Below, piece by piece: positions 43,590 to 49,764 of a DNA stretch of 49,764 nucleotides; the first letter of the stretch is position 1, and every line of letters begins with the position of its first letter. The DNA lies in assembly GCA_030682655.1 (NCBI GenBank), contig JAUXNU010000137.1:1-49764 (forward strand), written 5' to 3'. The position numbers and the translations under genes are program-made. This stretch comes from Actinomycetota bacterium. GTDB taxonomy: Bacteria > Actinomycetota > Coriobacteriia > Anaerosomatales > JAUXNU01. A model generated the notes under the pieces. That model searched no databases and was not told where the DNA came from. It saw only the letters and a program-made list of their open reading frames with translations.

Positions 43590-44332
43590 CGGGAGCCGAA
43601 TCTTCCCGAGGCGCATCTGGCCGGCCCCGAGCTCGACGTACGCCTGCTCGTCGATCACCGCGCTGACCTGGTAGAGGAGCGCGGGCGCATCCAACAGAGA
43701 CTGCGTTGGAACATCCATGACCTCGAGGTCGGGCTCGAACTGCCTCCGCGGGTGCTCGACCGCTACGGCTGGACCGGCTCGAGGGTGCGCTTCTGGCGCT
43801 GCCCGACAGCGTCCGGTGCCGCATCGCCGTCGAACAGGTCGGGCGCTGTCGCGCGCTCACCGAAGAGGTCCGCTCTCTCGAACGCGAGATCGAGACTCTC
43901 ACGCTAGAGCTCATCCCCGAGCTTCTGGCCTTCCCGGGCTGCGCGGCCATCGGTGCGGCACACCTCATCGGCCAGACGGCAGGCGCTTCGCGATTCGGAA
44001 GCGAGGCGGCCTTCGCCATGCACGACGGCACGGCTCCTCTGCCGGTGTCCTCGGGCAAGTCGACACGCCACAGGCTCAACCGTACCGGGAACAGGAGACT
44101 CAACTCCACCATCCACATGATCGCGATCACGCCGATCCGTACACACCCGCCCGCGATCGCGTTCATGGAGCGCAAACGGTCGGAGGGGATGAGCAACCGC
44201 GAGGCGCTACGGTGCCTGAAGCGCCACATCTCGAGGGCGGTCTACAAGACGATGGTGAGGGCTGAGAGCGCGCGGGCGGGGCGGGTGCTCGAGGTCGACT
44301 TCATCACCGATCCGGTCGCTGTCGCGGTGTAG
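43590..44332 (+). pseudogene. IS110-family transposase fragment with frameshift
   Basis: In one frame 43595-43760 reads LPEAHLAGPELDVRLLVDHR and RIQQRLRWNIHDLEV, IS110 N-terminal domain sequence. After a shift near 43763 the frame used at 44018 continues (LPDSVRCRIAVEQVG, ELLAFPGCAAIGAAHLIGQ, GTAPLPVSSGKSTRHRLNRT), the Transposase_20 C-terminal domain, to a stop at 44332. The 5-prime end is lost at the IS3 junction. Confidence 0.8.
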
Positions 44333-44352
44333 AGTTGACATAGGAGCAACAG

Positions 44353-44418
44353 CGGGCGGCGCGAGCTAGAATCAACATGCGCGGCGAAACCCGCCGCTCA
44401 TGCCGTAACACGTTGGCC
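44353..44418 (+). repeat. attC-like site 6
   Basis: CATGCGCGGCG pairs with CGCCGCTCATG around AAACC, followed by the right half GCCGTAACAC and core GTTGGCC (44412-44418). The left box AATCAAC is imperfect. Nearly the same sequence occurs at 35791-35857. Confidence 0.6.
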
Positions 44419-44481
44419 GTCACCTCCGCCGCAACGATGCTAGAATGTTCAACGTCACGCGTTTCGCGTGCGACGCCGTTC

Positions 44482-44491
44482 GGGGGGGGGG
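44482..44491 (+). repeat. Ten-guanine tract upstream of a cassette gene
   Basis: A run of ten G lies 5 nt before ATG 44497. It may serve as a ribosome site and could vary in length. If translation starts upstream, the tract would be inside the frame. Confidence 0.6.
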
Positions 44492-44496
44492 TCTGT

Positions 44497-45132
44497 ATGG
44501 GACGCATGGCGATGTCTCGCGCTTCCAGCCGCCACCACCCGTATGCCCTGCTCTTGCTGTTGGGCGCGGCTGCACTTCTGTTCGGTTTGGGCATGGTCGC
44601 TTGCGGGCCAAAGTCGCCTGGCCCCGTGGAGCGCGAGGCGCAGCAGTCAGTGGAGTCATCGGTTCCTACCTTGCAGGAGACCACGGCCGCCCCGAACGTA
44701 CCGGCCACCCAGCCTCCTCACGCTGCGGAGCCGCCTCCTCGTCCGAAGCCCACTGCTGTCTCAATCACGGCTCCCACAGCCGGTGAGGATGTGGACGCCC
44801 AATACGGGGTCTCAGGAGTAGCTCCTCCGGGCGATGGAGAGCGGCATCGATTGTTGGTGCAGGCGGTCACCACCGGCAAGTACTTCCCCCAGGGCTCGGA
44901 TCTTGTCATCGATCCCGAGACCGGGGACTGGCTGCAGTCCTGCTACTTCGGCGACGTGGGGCGCAACGTAGGCGAGTCGTTCATAGCGATTGTCGCGCGC
45001 GTGAGCGACGGCGCGGCGAATAGTCTCGATGCATTTCAGGACGAGTGCGATCGCAAGAACGCTTGGCCTGGCATGACGTCGCTGCCCTCCGGCGTCGAGA
45101 TCGTCTGCCGCGTCGAGGTGCGGCGCCGCTAG
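44497..45132 (+). CDS. Cassette exported protein, lipoprotein-like
   Basis: ATG 44497 is chosen after the G-tract; ATG 44506 is also possible. The 211-residue product has a hydrophobic segment (ALLLLLGAAALLFGLGMVAC) ending at a possible lipobox cysteine. A proline/threonine linker follows. The C-terminal domain (about 87-211) reads VSITAPTAGEDV, KYFPQGS, GDWLQSCYFGDVG, SFIAIVARVSDG and LPSGVEIVCRVEVRR. That domain aligns with the C-terminal half of the next protein (YYPQ, G-x-W, FGxxG, LPSG...C-x-V-x-VRR). The two genes share one cassette. I know of similar immunoglobulin-like sensor domains in actinobacterial signalling proteins, but cannot name this one. Confidence 0.78.
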   Translation: MGRMAMSRASSRHHPYALLLLLGAAALLFGLGMVACGPKSPGPVEREAQQSVESSVPTLQETTAAPNVPATQPPHAAEPPPRPKPTAVSITAPTAGEDVDAQYGVSGVAPPGDGERHRLLVQAVTTGKYFPQGSDLVIDPETGDWLQSCYFGDVGRNVGESFIAIVARVSDGAANSLDAFQDECDRKNAWPGMTSLPSGVEIVCRVEVRRR

Positions 45133-45148
45133 GAGAACGGCAAAGGAC

Positions 45149-45748
45149 ATGGACGCACTACTGCGCTTCCTTGCGGGGCTCTCACCGCGCTACGCTATCG
45201 CCTTGGTCGGACTTATGTGCTTCGCCCTCAGTGTGGCGGGTGTCCTCCCGCTCCCAGGTACGAAAGGCTGTAGAGTCCTCAGACTAGTCTTGTGGCAGCG
45301 CCTGGCGTTCGCCGCAGGCGCGATCATCTTCCTGTGGGTCGCGATATGGCAGCTGGACACCCCGCCCGTCGCCATCGCCATCAACCGGCCGAGCGAAGGC
45401 GCATCCGTCGAGCGTAACGAGATCATCTCCGGTACAGTGCGGTCGCTGGATGCCAACGAGTGCTTGCGCCTGTTTGTGTTCAGCGGCGACACAGACCTGT
45501 ACTACCCTCAGGAGCGCGAGTTTGAATCCGGACGCGATGGGAACTGGAACGGCATGGCGCACTTCGGCGAGACCGGAGACGGCGGGCGCAGTTTCGCTCT
45601 CATCGCTGCTGTGGTAGACCGCGGAAGCGCTGCTGCGACCAGTGGGGCCATAGGCGGTCGGACCAGCACGGTCGCCCCTCTCGGGAATCTGCCCTCGGGC
45701 ATCATCGACAGCTGTAGCGTGAAGGTCAGACGCAGCGCGAACCCGTGA
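45149..45748 (+). CDS. Cassette two-span membrane protein, paralogue of its neighbour
   Basis: The 199-residue protein starts at ATG 45149, 16 nt after the previous stop. Two membrane segments (about 14-33 and 50-68) precede an extracytoplasmic domain (about 73-199). Landmarks are IAINRPSEGASVERNEIISG, DLYYPQER, GNWNGMAHFGETGDGGRSFAL and LPSGIIDSCSVKVRR. The same landmarks, in the same order, occur in the preceding lipoprotein-like product, so the pair derives from a duplication with a changed membrane anchor. Function is unknown. The gene ends 2 bp before an attC. Confidence 0.78.
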   Translation: MDALLRFLAGLSPRYAIALVGLMCFALSVAGVLPLPGTKGCRVLRLVLWQRLAFAAGAIIFLWVAIWQLDTPPVAIAINRPSEGASVERNEIISGTVRSLDANECLRLFVFSGDTDLYYPQEREFESGRDGNWNGMAHFGETGDGGRSFALIAAVVDRGSAAATSGAIGGRTSTVAPLGNLPSGIIDSCSVKVRRSANP

Positions 45749-45749
45749 C

Positions 45750-45811
45750 GGCTAACCAGGAGATGGAGCGGACAATGCTCTGCATTGCCGCTCATCTCCA
45801 TTGCGCTAGGT
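45750..45811 (+). repeat. attC-like site 7
   Basis: GGAGATGGAGCGG (45759-45771) pairs with CCGCTCATCTCC (45788-45799), leaving one extrahelical G. The left box is GGCTAAC. The right box GCTAGGT is one base from GTTAGGT, so the site may no longer recombine. Confidence 0.7.
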
Positions 45812-45845
45812 GAAGGGCTTTTTGCAGCAATCTCTGGCTTGGACC

Positions 45846-45897
45846 TTGTGTACGGAATCCGGTGACGGGTAGTATGTACTTGTACGGATGTCGTACA
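45846..45897 (+). promoter_or_regulatory. Promoter and operator of the HTH-ImmA-PIN module
   Basis: TTGTGT (45846-45851) and TAGTAT (45870-45875) are 18 bp apart. Just downstream, TGTACG-GATGT-CGTACA (45881-45897) is a perfect 6-5-6 palindrome, placed to block transcription if bound by the HTH protein (inference). Confidence 0.5.
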
Positions 45898-45917
45898 CGG
45901 TGGCGGGAGGCGGACAC

Positions 45918-46271
45918 ATGGGCGGTGACGCGCACCTCGGTCAGACACTGCGTGGATTTCGCGAATCGCGGGGTATCTCTCTCAAGGCGGCAGCAAGAGC
46001 ACTTGGTACCGAGCGTCACGCAACAGTCTCTGAGATTGAATCCGGTAGAAGAAGCGCCAGCTTCGCGGAGATGGTCAAGTTAGCTGAAGCGTACGGGCTC
46101 ACTCTCCCTGACGTCCTCGATGCGGTCGCTGGGAGACCGGATGTTCTTGAGGTCTCGGTAGCTCTGCCTCGAGCCGCCGGTTCTTTGGAGGATGTAGATC
46201 GAGCCGCAATCGCGCGGCTCGAGAAGCTGGCAAGAGACTACGTCTCGCTGAAGTCGGTAGTGGAATCGTGA
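45918..46271 (+). CDS. XRE-family HTH regulator (antitoxin-like)
   Basis: ATG 45918 has GGGAGG at 45905-45910. ATG 45888 would start inside the palindrome. The 117-residue protein has a Cro/C1-type helix-turn-helix (LGQTLRGFRESRGISLKAAA, then ATVSEIESGRRSASFAEMVK) at residues about 6-62. A C-terminal helical part (DRAAIARLEKLARDYVSLK) may dimerise. It overlaps the ImmA-type gene (GTGA). By analogy with XRE-COG2856 modules it represses the operon through the palindrome upstream and is cleaved or controlled by the peptidase. Confidence 0.88.
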   Translation: MGGDAHLGQTLRGFRESRGISLKAAARALGTERHATVSEIESGRRSASFAEMVKLAEAYGLTLPDVLDAVAGRPDVLEVSVALPRAAGSLEDVDRAAIARLEKLARDYVSLKSVVES

Positions 46272-47041
46272 GTCCTGCGTTCTACATCCAGGCAGAAGCG
46301 CTTGCCGGGGAAGAGCGGCGGCGCCTGGGTCTCGGCGATGACCCAGTGATCGATGCACGAGCATTGGTCGAGCAACAAGGGGTTCTCGTCTATGTGACCC
46401 CGATTCCTGGTGGCTCTCTGTCCGGCTGCTTCGTGGTTGTTGCGGGTGAGCCCTGGATGATGGTCAACTCAGCACATCCGCTCGGTCGCCAGCGTTTCAC
46501 CATTGCGCACGAATACTGCCACTCGCTTGTCCATCGCGACTTGGGCTTCGTGGTCTGTGGTCGCGAGAAGCCCCCGCATGAGAAGCTCGCGGATGCCTTT
46601 GCTGCGGCGTTCCTCATGCCGGCGGTTGGTGCGGCAACCTTCTTCGCGGCGGATCTAGGCCGTCCCAAGGTCGACGCCCAGAAGGTCGTCGACTTCTGCT
46701 ATGCCTACGGCGTGAGCTACCGCGCAGCCGTCTATCGGCTGCACAATCTGAGGATCATCACCGCCCCGCATCGTGACGCGCTCCTTGAGGAAGCTCCCAG
46801 CCGAGTGGCCGCCTCGATGGGCTATGATCTGCAAGACCCGACGTGCCCCTTCTACGCCACGAATCCTGACACTGGTCGGGCGTTTGATTCCCTGCCTCGC
46901 GGCTATCGTTCCTTGGCAATCAGTGCGTTTGAGGACGAGCGCATCTCGGAGTCCAAGCTTGCTGAACTCCTGGGCGTGGACGTTGACGACCTTGACAACA
47001 TTCTCGATCCTGTCGAGGTCGACGATGTCCTCGTCGGATGA
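46268..47041 (+). CDS. ImmA/IrrE-family metallopeptidase
   Basis: The 257-residue protein begins at GTG 46268, overlapping the regulator stop. The zinc motif is HEYCH in RFTIAHEYCHSLVHRD near residue 80 (HExxH), followed by EKLADAFAAAFLMP with the third ligand glutamate, typical of COG2856. The C-terminal part (about 150-257) has AISAFEDERISESKLAELLG, a helix-rich segment. ImmA-type peptidases cleave XRE repressors. It overlaps the PIN-domain gene by 17 bases, so all three genes are coupled. Confidence 0.9.
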   Translation: MSPAFYIQAEALAGEERRRLGLGDDPVIDARALVEQQGVLVYVTPIPGGSLSGCFVVVAGEPWMMVNSAHPLGRQRFTIAHEYCHSLVHRDLGFVVCGREKPPHEKLADAFAAAFLMPAVGAATFFAADLGRPKVDAQKVVDFCYAYGVSYRAAVYRLHNLRIITAPHRDALLEEAPSRVAASMGYDLQDPTCPFYATNPDTGRAFDSLPRGYRSLAISAFEDERISESKLAELLGVDVDDLDNILDPVEVDDVLVG

Positions 47042-47534
47042 TGGTGAGCGATATGTTCTCGACTCATGTGTCGTCATCGACTTCTGCGGTCGAACGGACA
47101 ATCTCCAACACCTGATAGCCCATGTTGGTGATGCTGCGCTCATCACCTCAGCAGTCGAGGACGAGCTCAAGCGTCTCCGCGAGAAGCAATTCCCCTTCTT
47201 GAGCAAGTTCTTCGAGCTGGTTGAATGCGGCAAGGTTCAAGTTGCTGATCCCGATATCGCGAACGAGACTGCTGAAAGAATCATCAGCAAGTGGACGCGG
47301 AGCTTCGGGGCTGGCGAGGTGTCTTCCGCAGCCCTTGCGGCATCGCGTGGATGGATCTTCGTGAGCCAGGACCTCGAGCCAATGCGACAGTTGCGACTCT
47401 CGGAGACCATCTTCATGGAAACGACCAGTGACATACTGAAGTCGCTGACCCGACAGCGCGCAATCACGAAGCAGCAGGCCACTGAGATCCAGGCAGCAAT
47501 CAGGAGATCCTCGAAGCCTCGGCGACGTCGGTGA
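47025..47534 (+). CDS. PIN-domain ribonuclease-like protein (DUF4411-like)
   Basis: The start is ATG 47025 with GAGG 6 nt upstream. The longer open frame is antisense-like in the ImmA gene. The 169-residue product shows the PIN acidic residues: YVLDSCVVIDF (first Asp), SAVEDELKRL (Glu), GAGEVSSAALA (Glu) and FVSQDLEPMR (Asp). A basic C-terminus follows (RRSSKPRRRR). PIN proteins are usually RNases of toxin-antitoxin pairs. Here it is joined to an XRE regulator and an ImmA peptidase. It fills the last complete cassette. Confidence 0.83.
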   Translation: MSSSDDGERYVLDSCVVIDFCGRTDNLQHLIAHVGDAALITSAVEDELKRLREKQFPFLSKFFELVECGKVQVADPDIANETAERIISKWTRSFGAGEVSSAALAASRGWIFVSQDLEPMRQLRLSETIFMETTSDILKSLTRQRAITKQQATEIQAAIRRSSKPRRRR

Positions 47535-47550
47535 ACTCCCGGCGCCTGGT

Positions 47551-47641
47551 GCGATGTGAAGCCCAGACTCGGCGCGCGGGATAAGCTTCTCCCGAGGCGG
47601 GGCGGGCCTCGTCTTGCAGGTCAAGCTCAACAACGTTAGGC
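47551..47641 (+). repeat. attC-like site 8 (left arm eroded)
   Basis: The right half CTTGCAGGTCAAGCTCAA...GTTAGGC is nearly identical to the site at 40108-40210, and the inner AGACTCGG and AGGCGG segments are also shared. The left GAGCTTCGACCTG arm is not recognisable. Confidence 0.55.
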
Positions 47642-47869
47642 CAAACCTGGCGGGCGGGGTCTCGGCGACTGCCACAGGAATCGGCCGCTTTCGGAGTCTG
47701 CAGGACGCGAGCACGTTGTTGCAGGAATCTGAGAAGTGTGATATCGGTGATGCGGGGCAACCCACACTTGTCGCAGCCCGCAGGCCTGCGTTCCGCAGCT
47801 GTGTTGCGCCAATAGTACACGTTTACGGGGTCTGAGCTGTGGAAACGGGCGCGAACACGCCGACACGGC
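47642..47869. other. Residual cassette sequence before an IS, no supported gene
   Basis: This stretch follows the last attC and precedes the IS1634-type element. Short frames on both strands have no ribosome site or recognisable domain. It may be the start of a cassette cut off by the insertion. Confidence 0.4.
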
Positions 47870-49669
47870 GTGTATCTAGGGGTCGGCGTTACCGCAGGTC
47901 AGGAGCTTGCGGGTGCCGGAGTGAGTTCGTGGATCCGGGGCGGCTCTGGAAGCGCGAGCTTGGCGAGGATGGCACGTTGGGGGGCGGTGATCTCGGTGCG
48001 CTGACTGAAGGTGCCGGCGGGACCCCGGAAGGTGCCGATCCGCATGCGCTGAAGCTCGTGGCGGATATCGGGCCAATGTCCGCCACACGTGGTCTCGACG
48101 ACGCGGACCATCAACAGGGCCAGCCAGCACAGCAGCACATGGGCGCGGATGCGCTCCTCTTTCCGGTGGTAGACCGGTCGCAGGTCGATGATCTGTTTCA
48201 TGTCCCTCCACCCCCGCTCGACCTCGAGCAGCTGCTTGTAGCCCAGCGCTATGTCCTCTGCCGACAGCGTGGGATCGGAGCAGCGCAGCAGGTACTTGCC
48301 GTCGAGCTTGCTCTCGGTCTCGACCGCGGCCGCGTTGACGCGCAACAGCCCACTGGGTGTGACCCGCAGGAAACGGTTCAGACCGGGCTTGGTCGAGATC
48401 ACGCCACGCAGCTCCGCCCGCTTGGTGGCGGTGAGCCTGTCCGTGCCGGCGATCGTGTCTTGAAGACTCGCGACGAGGCTCGCGCGCACGGCGGCGTCCC
48501 GCACGGCTCCTTCGGGGTTGTGGCAGATGATGAAGCGCTCGTGCTCCGAGATGCGGACCTCTTTGACGCGCAGGTTCTCGGCGACGGTCCGGTAGCGGCC
48601 GGCCCGCGACAGGGCGGCGGTGGCTTCGGCCGAGCCCGAGCGCAGCTTCTCCCCGATGATGTAGTGGTGGTCCCCGCGGCGCAGGAAACGGCGATTCTGT
48701 GCTGAGGAGAACCCCCGATCCGCGACCCAGACGATCCGCGACAGCGTCCAGTCCCGCAGATCGTCCTTGGCCTGGCGGATCAGGGCGGAGTCAGACGTGT
48801 TGCCCGGCCAGCACCACGTCCGCACCGGGATCCCCTCCCTCGTGACCGCCATGCCGATCACGACCTGCGGCAGGTCGCCGCGGTGGTCTTTGGACTTGCC
48901 GTGGGTACGGAAGCCCACGGTCGAGGCGGCGTCGGCGGCGTCCGCGTCTTGGAGAACACGGCCAAGCTCGTCCCTCGCGACCGGCTCGTCGGCCTCGTCG
49001 ACTTGGAAGTAGGTCGACGTGGTGTCGAAGAACAGCAGGTCGACCTCCAGATCGAGCAGGTTGGCGACCTGATGGAACACCTCGCGCTCCAGCTCCGGCG
49101 CGATCTGGAGCAGCCAGTCCATCGCCCGATAGCACGCGTCGTCGGTGGTGCTCGGCATCCCCTCGATCGCGACGTCCTCGCAGACCCAGTGAGACGCGGC
49201 GAGCTTGGACGACGGGGCCAGCGCCCGGTTCGCGACGAGAGCGAAGAGCACTCGCTCGGCGGAGACGTCGAGCCGGCGCCCCGCAAGGAGTCTGCGCATC
49301 ACGGAGTCGATCCCGAGGCGGTGCCACACTCCTTGGAGCACCCAGACACCGCCCGAAGGCCGGGACTCGAGATACGAGAGCCCCTCGGGGGCGGCCGCCG
49401 TCAGAGCGGCATCCGGATCCAGGAAGCGCGACACCGAGCCGATCAGACGCCGCAGGGCCTCACGGTTGGCGTCGTCCTCCCGGCCGAAGTTGTGGATCAC
49501 GGTGACCTTGGAGCGTTTGGCCACCGGGTCCCACACGTTGTGGGCCAGCTGCAGGTAGCGGACGACCGAGCCGTCCTTGTTCTTCCGTGGTGTCGTCCGC
49601 AGGTACATGACTAGACAATCCCACATATGCACAGGCGGCACAACCCGTAATCTGAGAAACGTGTATCTA
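47870..49669 (-). mobile_element. IS1634-type insertion sequence
   Basis: A single intact transposase gene is flanked by CGTGTATCTA at 47870-47879 and 49660-49669, a 10-bp direct repeat that may be the target duplication. Next to it TCGGCGTTAC (left) and TCAGATTAC (right, reversed) are weak candidates for terminal inverted repeats. Exact ends are uncertain. Confidence 0.6.
47899..49608 (-). CDS. IS1634-family transposase
   Basis: ATG 49608 gives MYLRTTPRKNKDGSVVRYLQ, the usual start of this family; ATG 49641 would add 11 residues. The 569-residue DDE transposase shows DLLFFDTTSTYFQVDE (first Asp), VWVADRGFSSAQNRRFL (second Asp) and LEVERGWRDMKQIIDLRPVY (Glu region). The frame is unbroken, so the element may be active. 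It lies at the right end of the cassette array and points toward it. Confidence 0.9.
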   Translation of the reverse strand: MYLRTTPRKNKDGSVVRYLQLAHNVWDPVAKRSKVTVIHNFGREDDANREALRRLIGSVSRFLDPDAALTAAAPEGLSYLESRPSGGVWVLQGVWHRLGIDSVMRRLLAGRRLDVSAERVLFALVANRALAPSSKLAASHWVCEDVAIEGMPSTTDDACYRAMDWLLQIAPELEREVFHQVANLLDLEVDLLFFDTTSTYFQVDEADEPVARDELGRVLQDADAADAASTVGFRTHGKSKDHRGDLPQVVIGMAVTREGIPVRTWCWPGNTSDSALIRQAKDDLRDWTLSRIVWVADRGFSSAQNRRFLRRGDHHYIIGEKLRSGSAEATAALSRAGRYRTVAENLRVKEVRISEHERFIICHNPEGAVRDAAVRASLVASLQDTIAGTDRLTATKRAELRGVISTKPGLNRFLRVTPSGLLRVNAAAVETESKLDGKYLLRCSDPTLSAEDIALGYKQLLEVERGWRDMKQIIDLRPVYHRKEERIRAHVLLCWLALLMVRVVETTCGGHWPDIRHELQRMRIGTFRGPAGTFSQRTEITAPQRAILAKLALPEPPRIHELTPAPASS

Positions 49670-49747
49670 TGACATTTCGCGTTTCCTGCTAGGCTGCAAG
49701 CCTTTGACCTGCGGTTTCAGTGTCAGACATGGCCCAAAGACCGGATT

Positions 49748-49763
49748 AGCTGCGGAACGCAGG
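49748..49763. repeat. 16-bp inverted repeat flanking the IS
   Basis: AGCTGCGGAACGCAGG at 49748-49763 is the exact reverse complement of 47785-47800. Each copy is itself a short hairpin (CTGCG/CGCAG). The two lie outside the direct repeats of the IS. The remaining end sequence 49670-49747 holds no gene. Confidence 0.55.
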
Positions 49764-49764
49764 G

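Larger units (their letters stand above)
35791..47641 (+). mobile_element. Integron gene-cassette array without visible integrase (CALIN)
   Basis: Eight attC-like sites in one orientation delimit cassettes of about 0.8-2.6 kb. Most genes run left to right and end at an attC. The right-hand core boxes are GTTAGCA (35851), GTTGGAC (38404), GTTATGC (39213), GTTGGGC (40204, 42317), GTTGGCC (44412), GCTAGGT (45805) and GTTAGGC (47635). Several sites share near-identical arms or loops, as cassette arrays of one chromosomal integron do. The predicted integrase would lie left of the array on the reverse strand, but none is seen. Contents are accessory: restriction-modification, lipoproteins, membrane proteins and a toxin-like module. 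A decisive test is an attC covariance-model search. Confidence 0.78.

Noticed and set aside
43257-43907. 216-codon forward frame
   Set aside because: Its first half is antisense of the IS3 fragment. Only the end is real, as part of the IS110 remnant.
47500-47820. Reverse frame of 106 codons over the last attC
   Set aside because: It covers the attC-like site and the end of the PIN gene, with no ribosome site or family.

Overview
The window reads as a high-GC, Gram-positive, anaerobically respiring actinobacterium. The best fit is an uncultured Coriobacteriia-like lineage (inference). The basis is the set of multihaem c-type cytochromes without an outer-membrane porin, a very large cell-wall-binding-repeat-2 (CWB2) surface protein, menaquinone genes including a futalosine-type amidohydrolase candidate, a two-component class I fumarase and a TatA/TatC pair. 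No 16S rRNA or other phylogenetic marker is present to settle this.

Positions 1-10.2 kb hold a respiratory cytochrome block. Six multihaem cytochromes carry about 72 haem-binding motifs, and a membrane-anchored TPR protein and a membrane-anchored NHL beta-propeller protein sit among them. Three 12-haem, N-terminally anchored proteins look like quinol-side or relay cytochromes. The large soluble or surface cytochromes could pass electrons outward. Positions 10.3-29.95 kb are ordinary chromosome: a B12/radical SAM protein, ubiE/menG, a probable aminodeoxyfutalosine deaminase, an RseC-like protein, two STAS proteins, tatA-tatC, hypA-hypB, an HD hydrolase, topA, mdh, fumarase alpha and beta split by an MFS gene, tmk-holB-ricT and tRNA-Thr(CGT).

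Positions 29.95-35.75 kb are a scarred junction. It has a tyrosine-recombinase C-terminus pointing at tRNA-Thr, an IS1595 transposase fragment fused to a DUF4062 fragment, the 1,622-residue CWB2 protein, and the 3-prime half of a tRNA-Ser(CGA) that begins at its anticodon loop.

Positions 35.8-47.65 kb are the most interesting part: an apparent integron gene-cassette array. Eight attC-like sites, all in the same orientation, separate short cassettes. The best ones (42264-42323, 40108-40210, 38351-38410, 39156-39219) have paired R-double-prime/R-prime ends, long imperfect arms with an unpaired base, and a terminal hairpin. The cassettes encode a PaeR7I/XhoI-type restriction-modification pair on the reverse strand, lipoproteins, membrane proteins with DUF2569 and DUF2510, a pair of related exported proteins, and an HTH / ImmA-IrrE peptidase / PIN-domain module. 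No integron integrase is visible, so within the window this is a cluster of attC sites lacking an integrase (CALIN). Two adjacent cassettes share an apparently unnamed domain. One cassette is broken by colliding IS3 and IS110 remnants, and the array is capped on the right by an IS1634-type element that runs to 49.67 kb.
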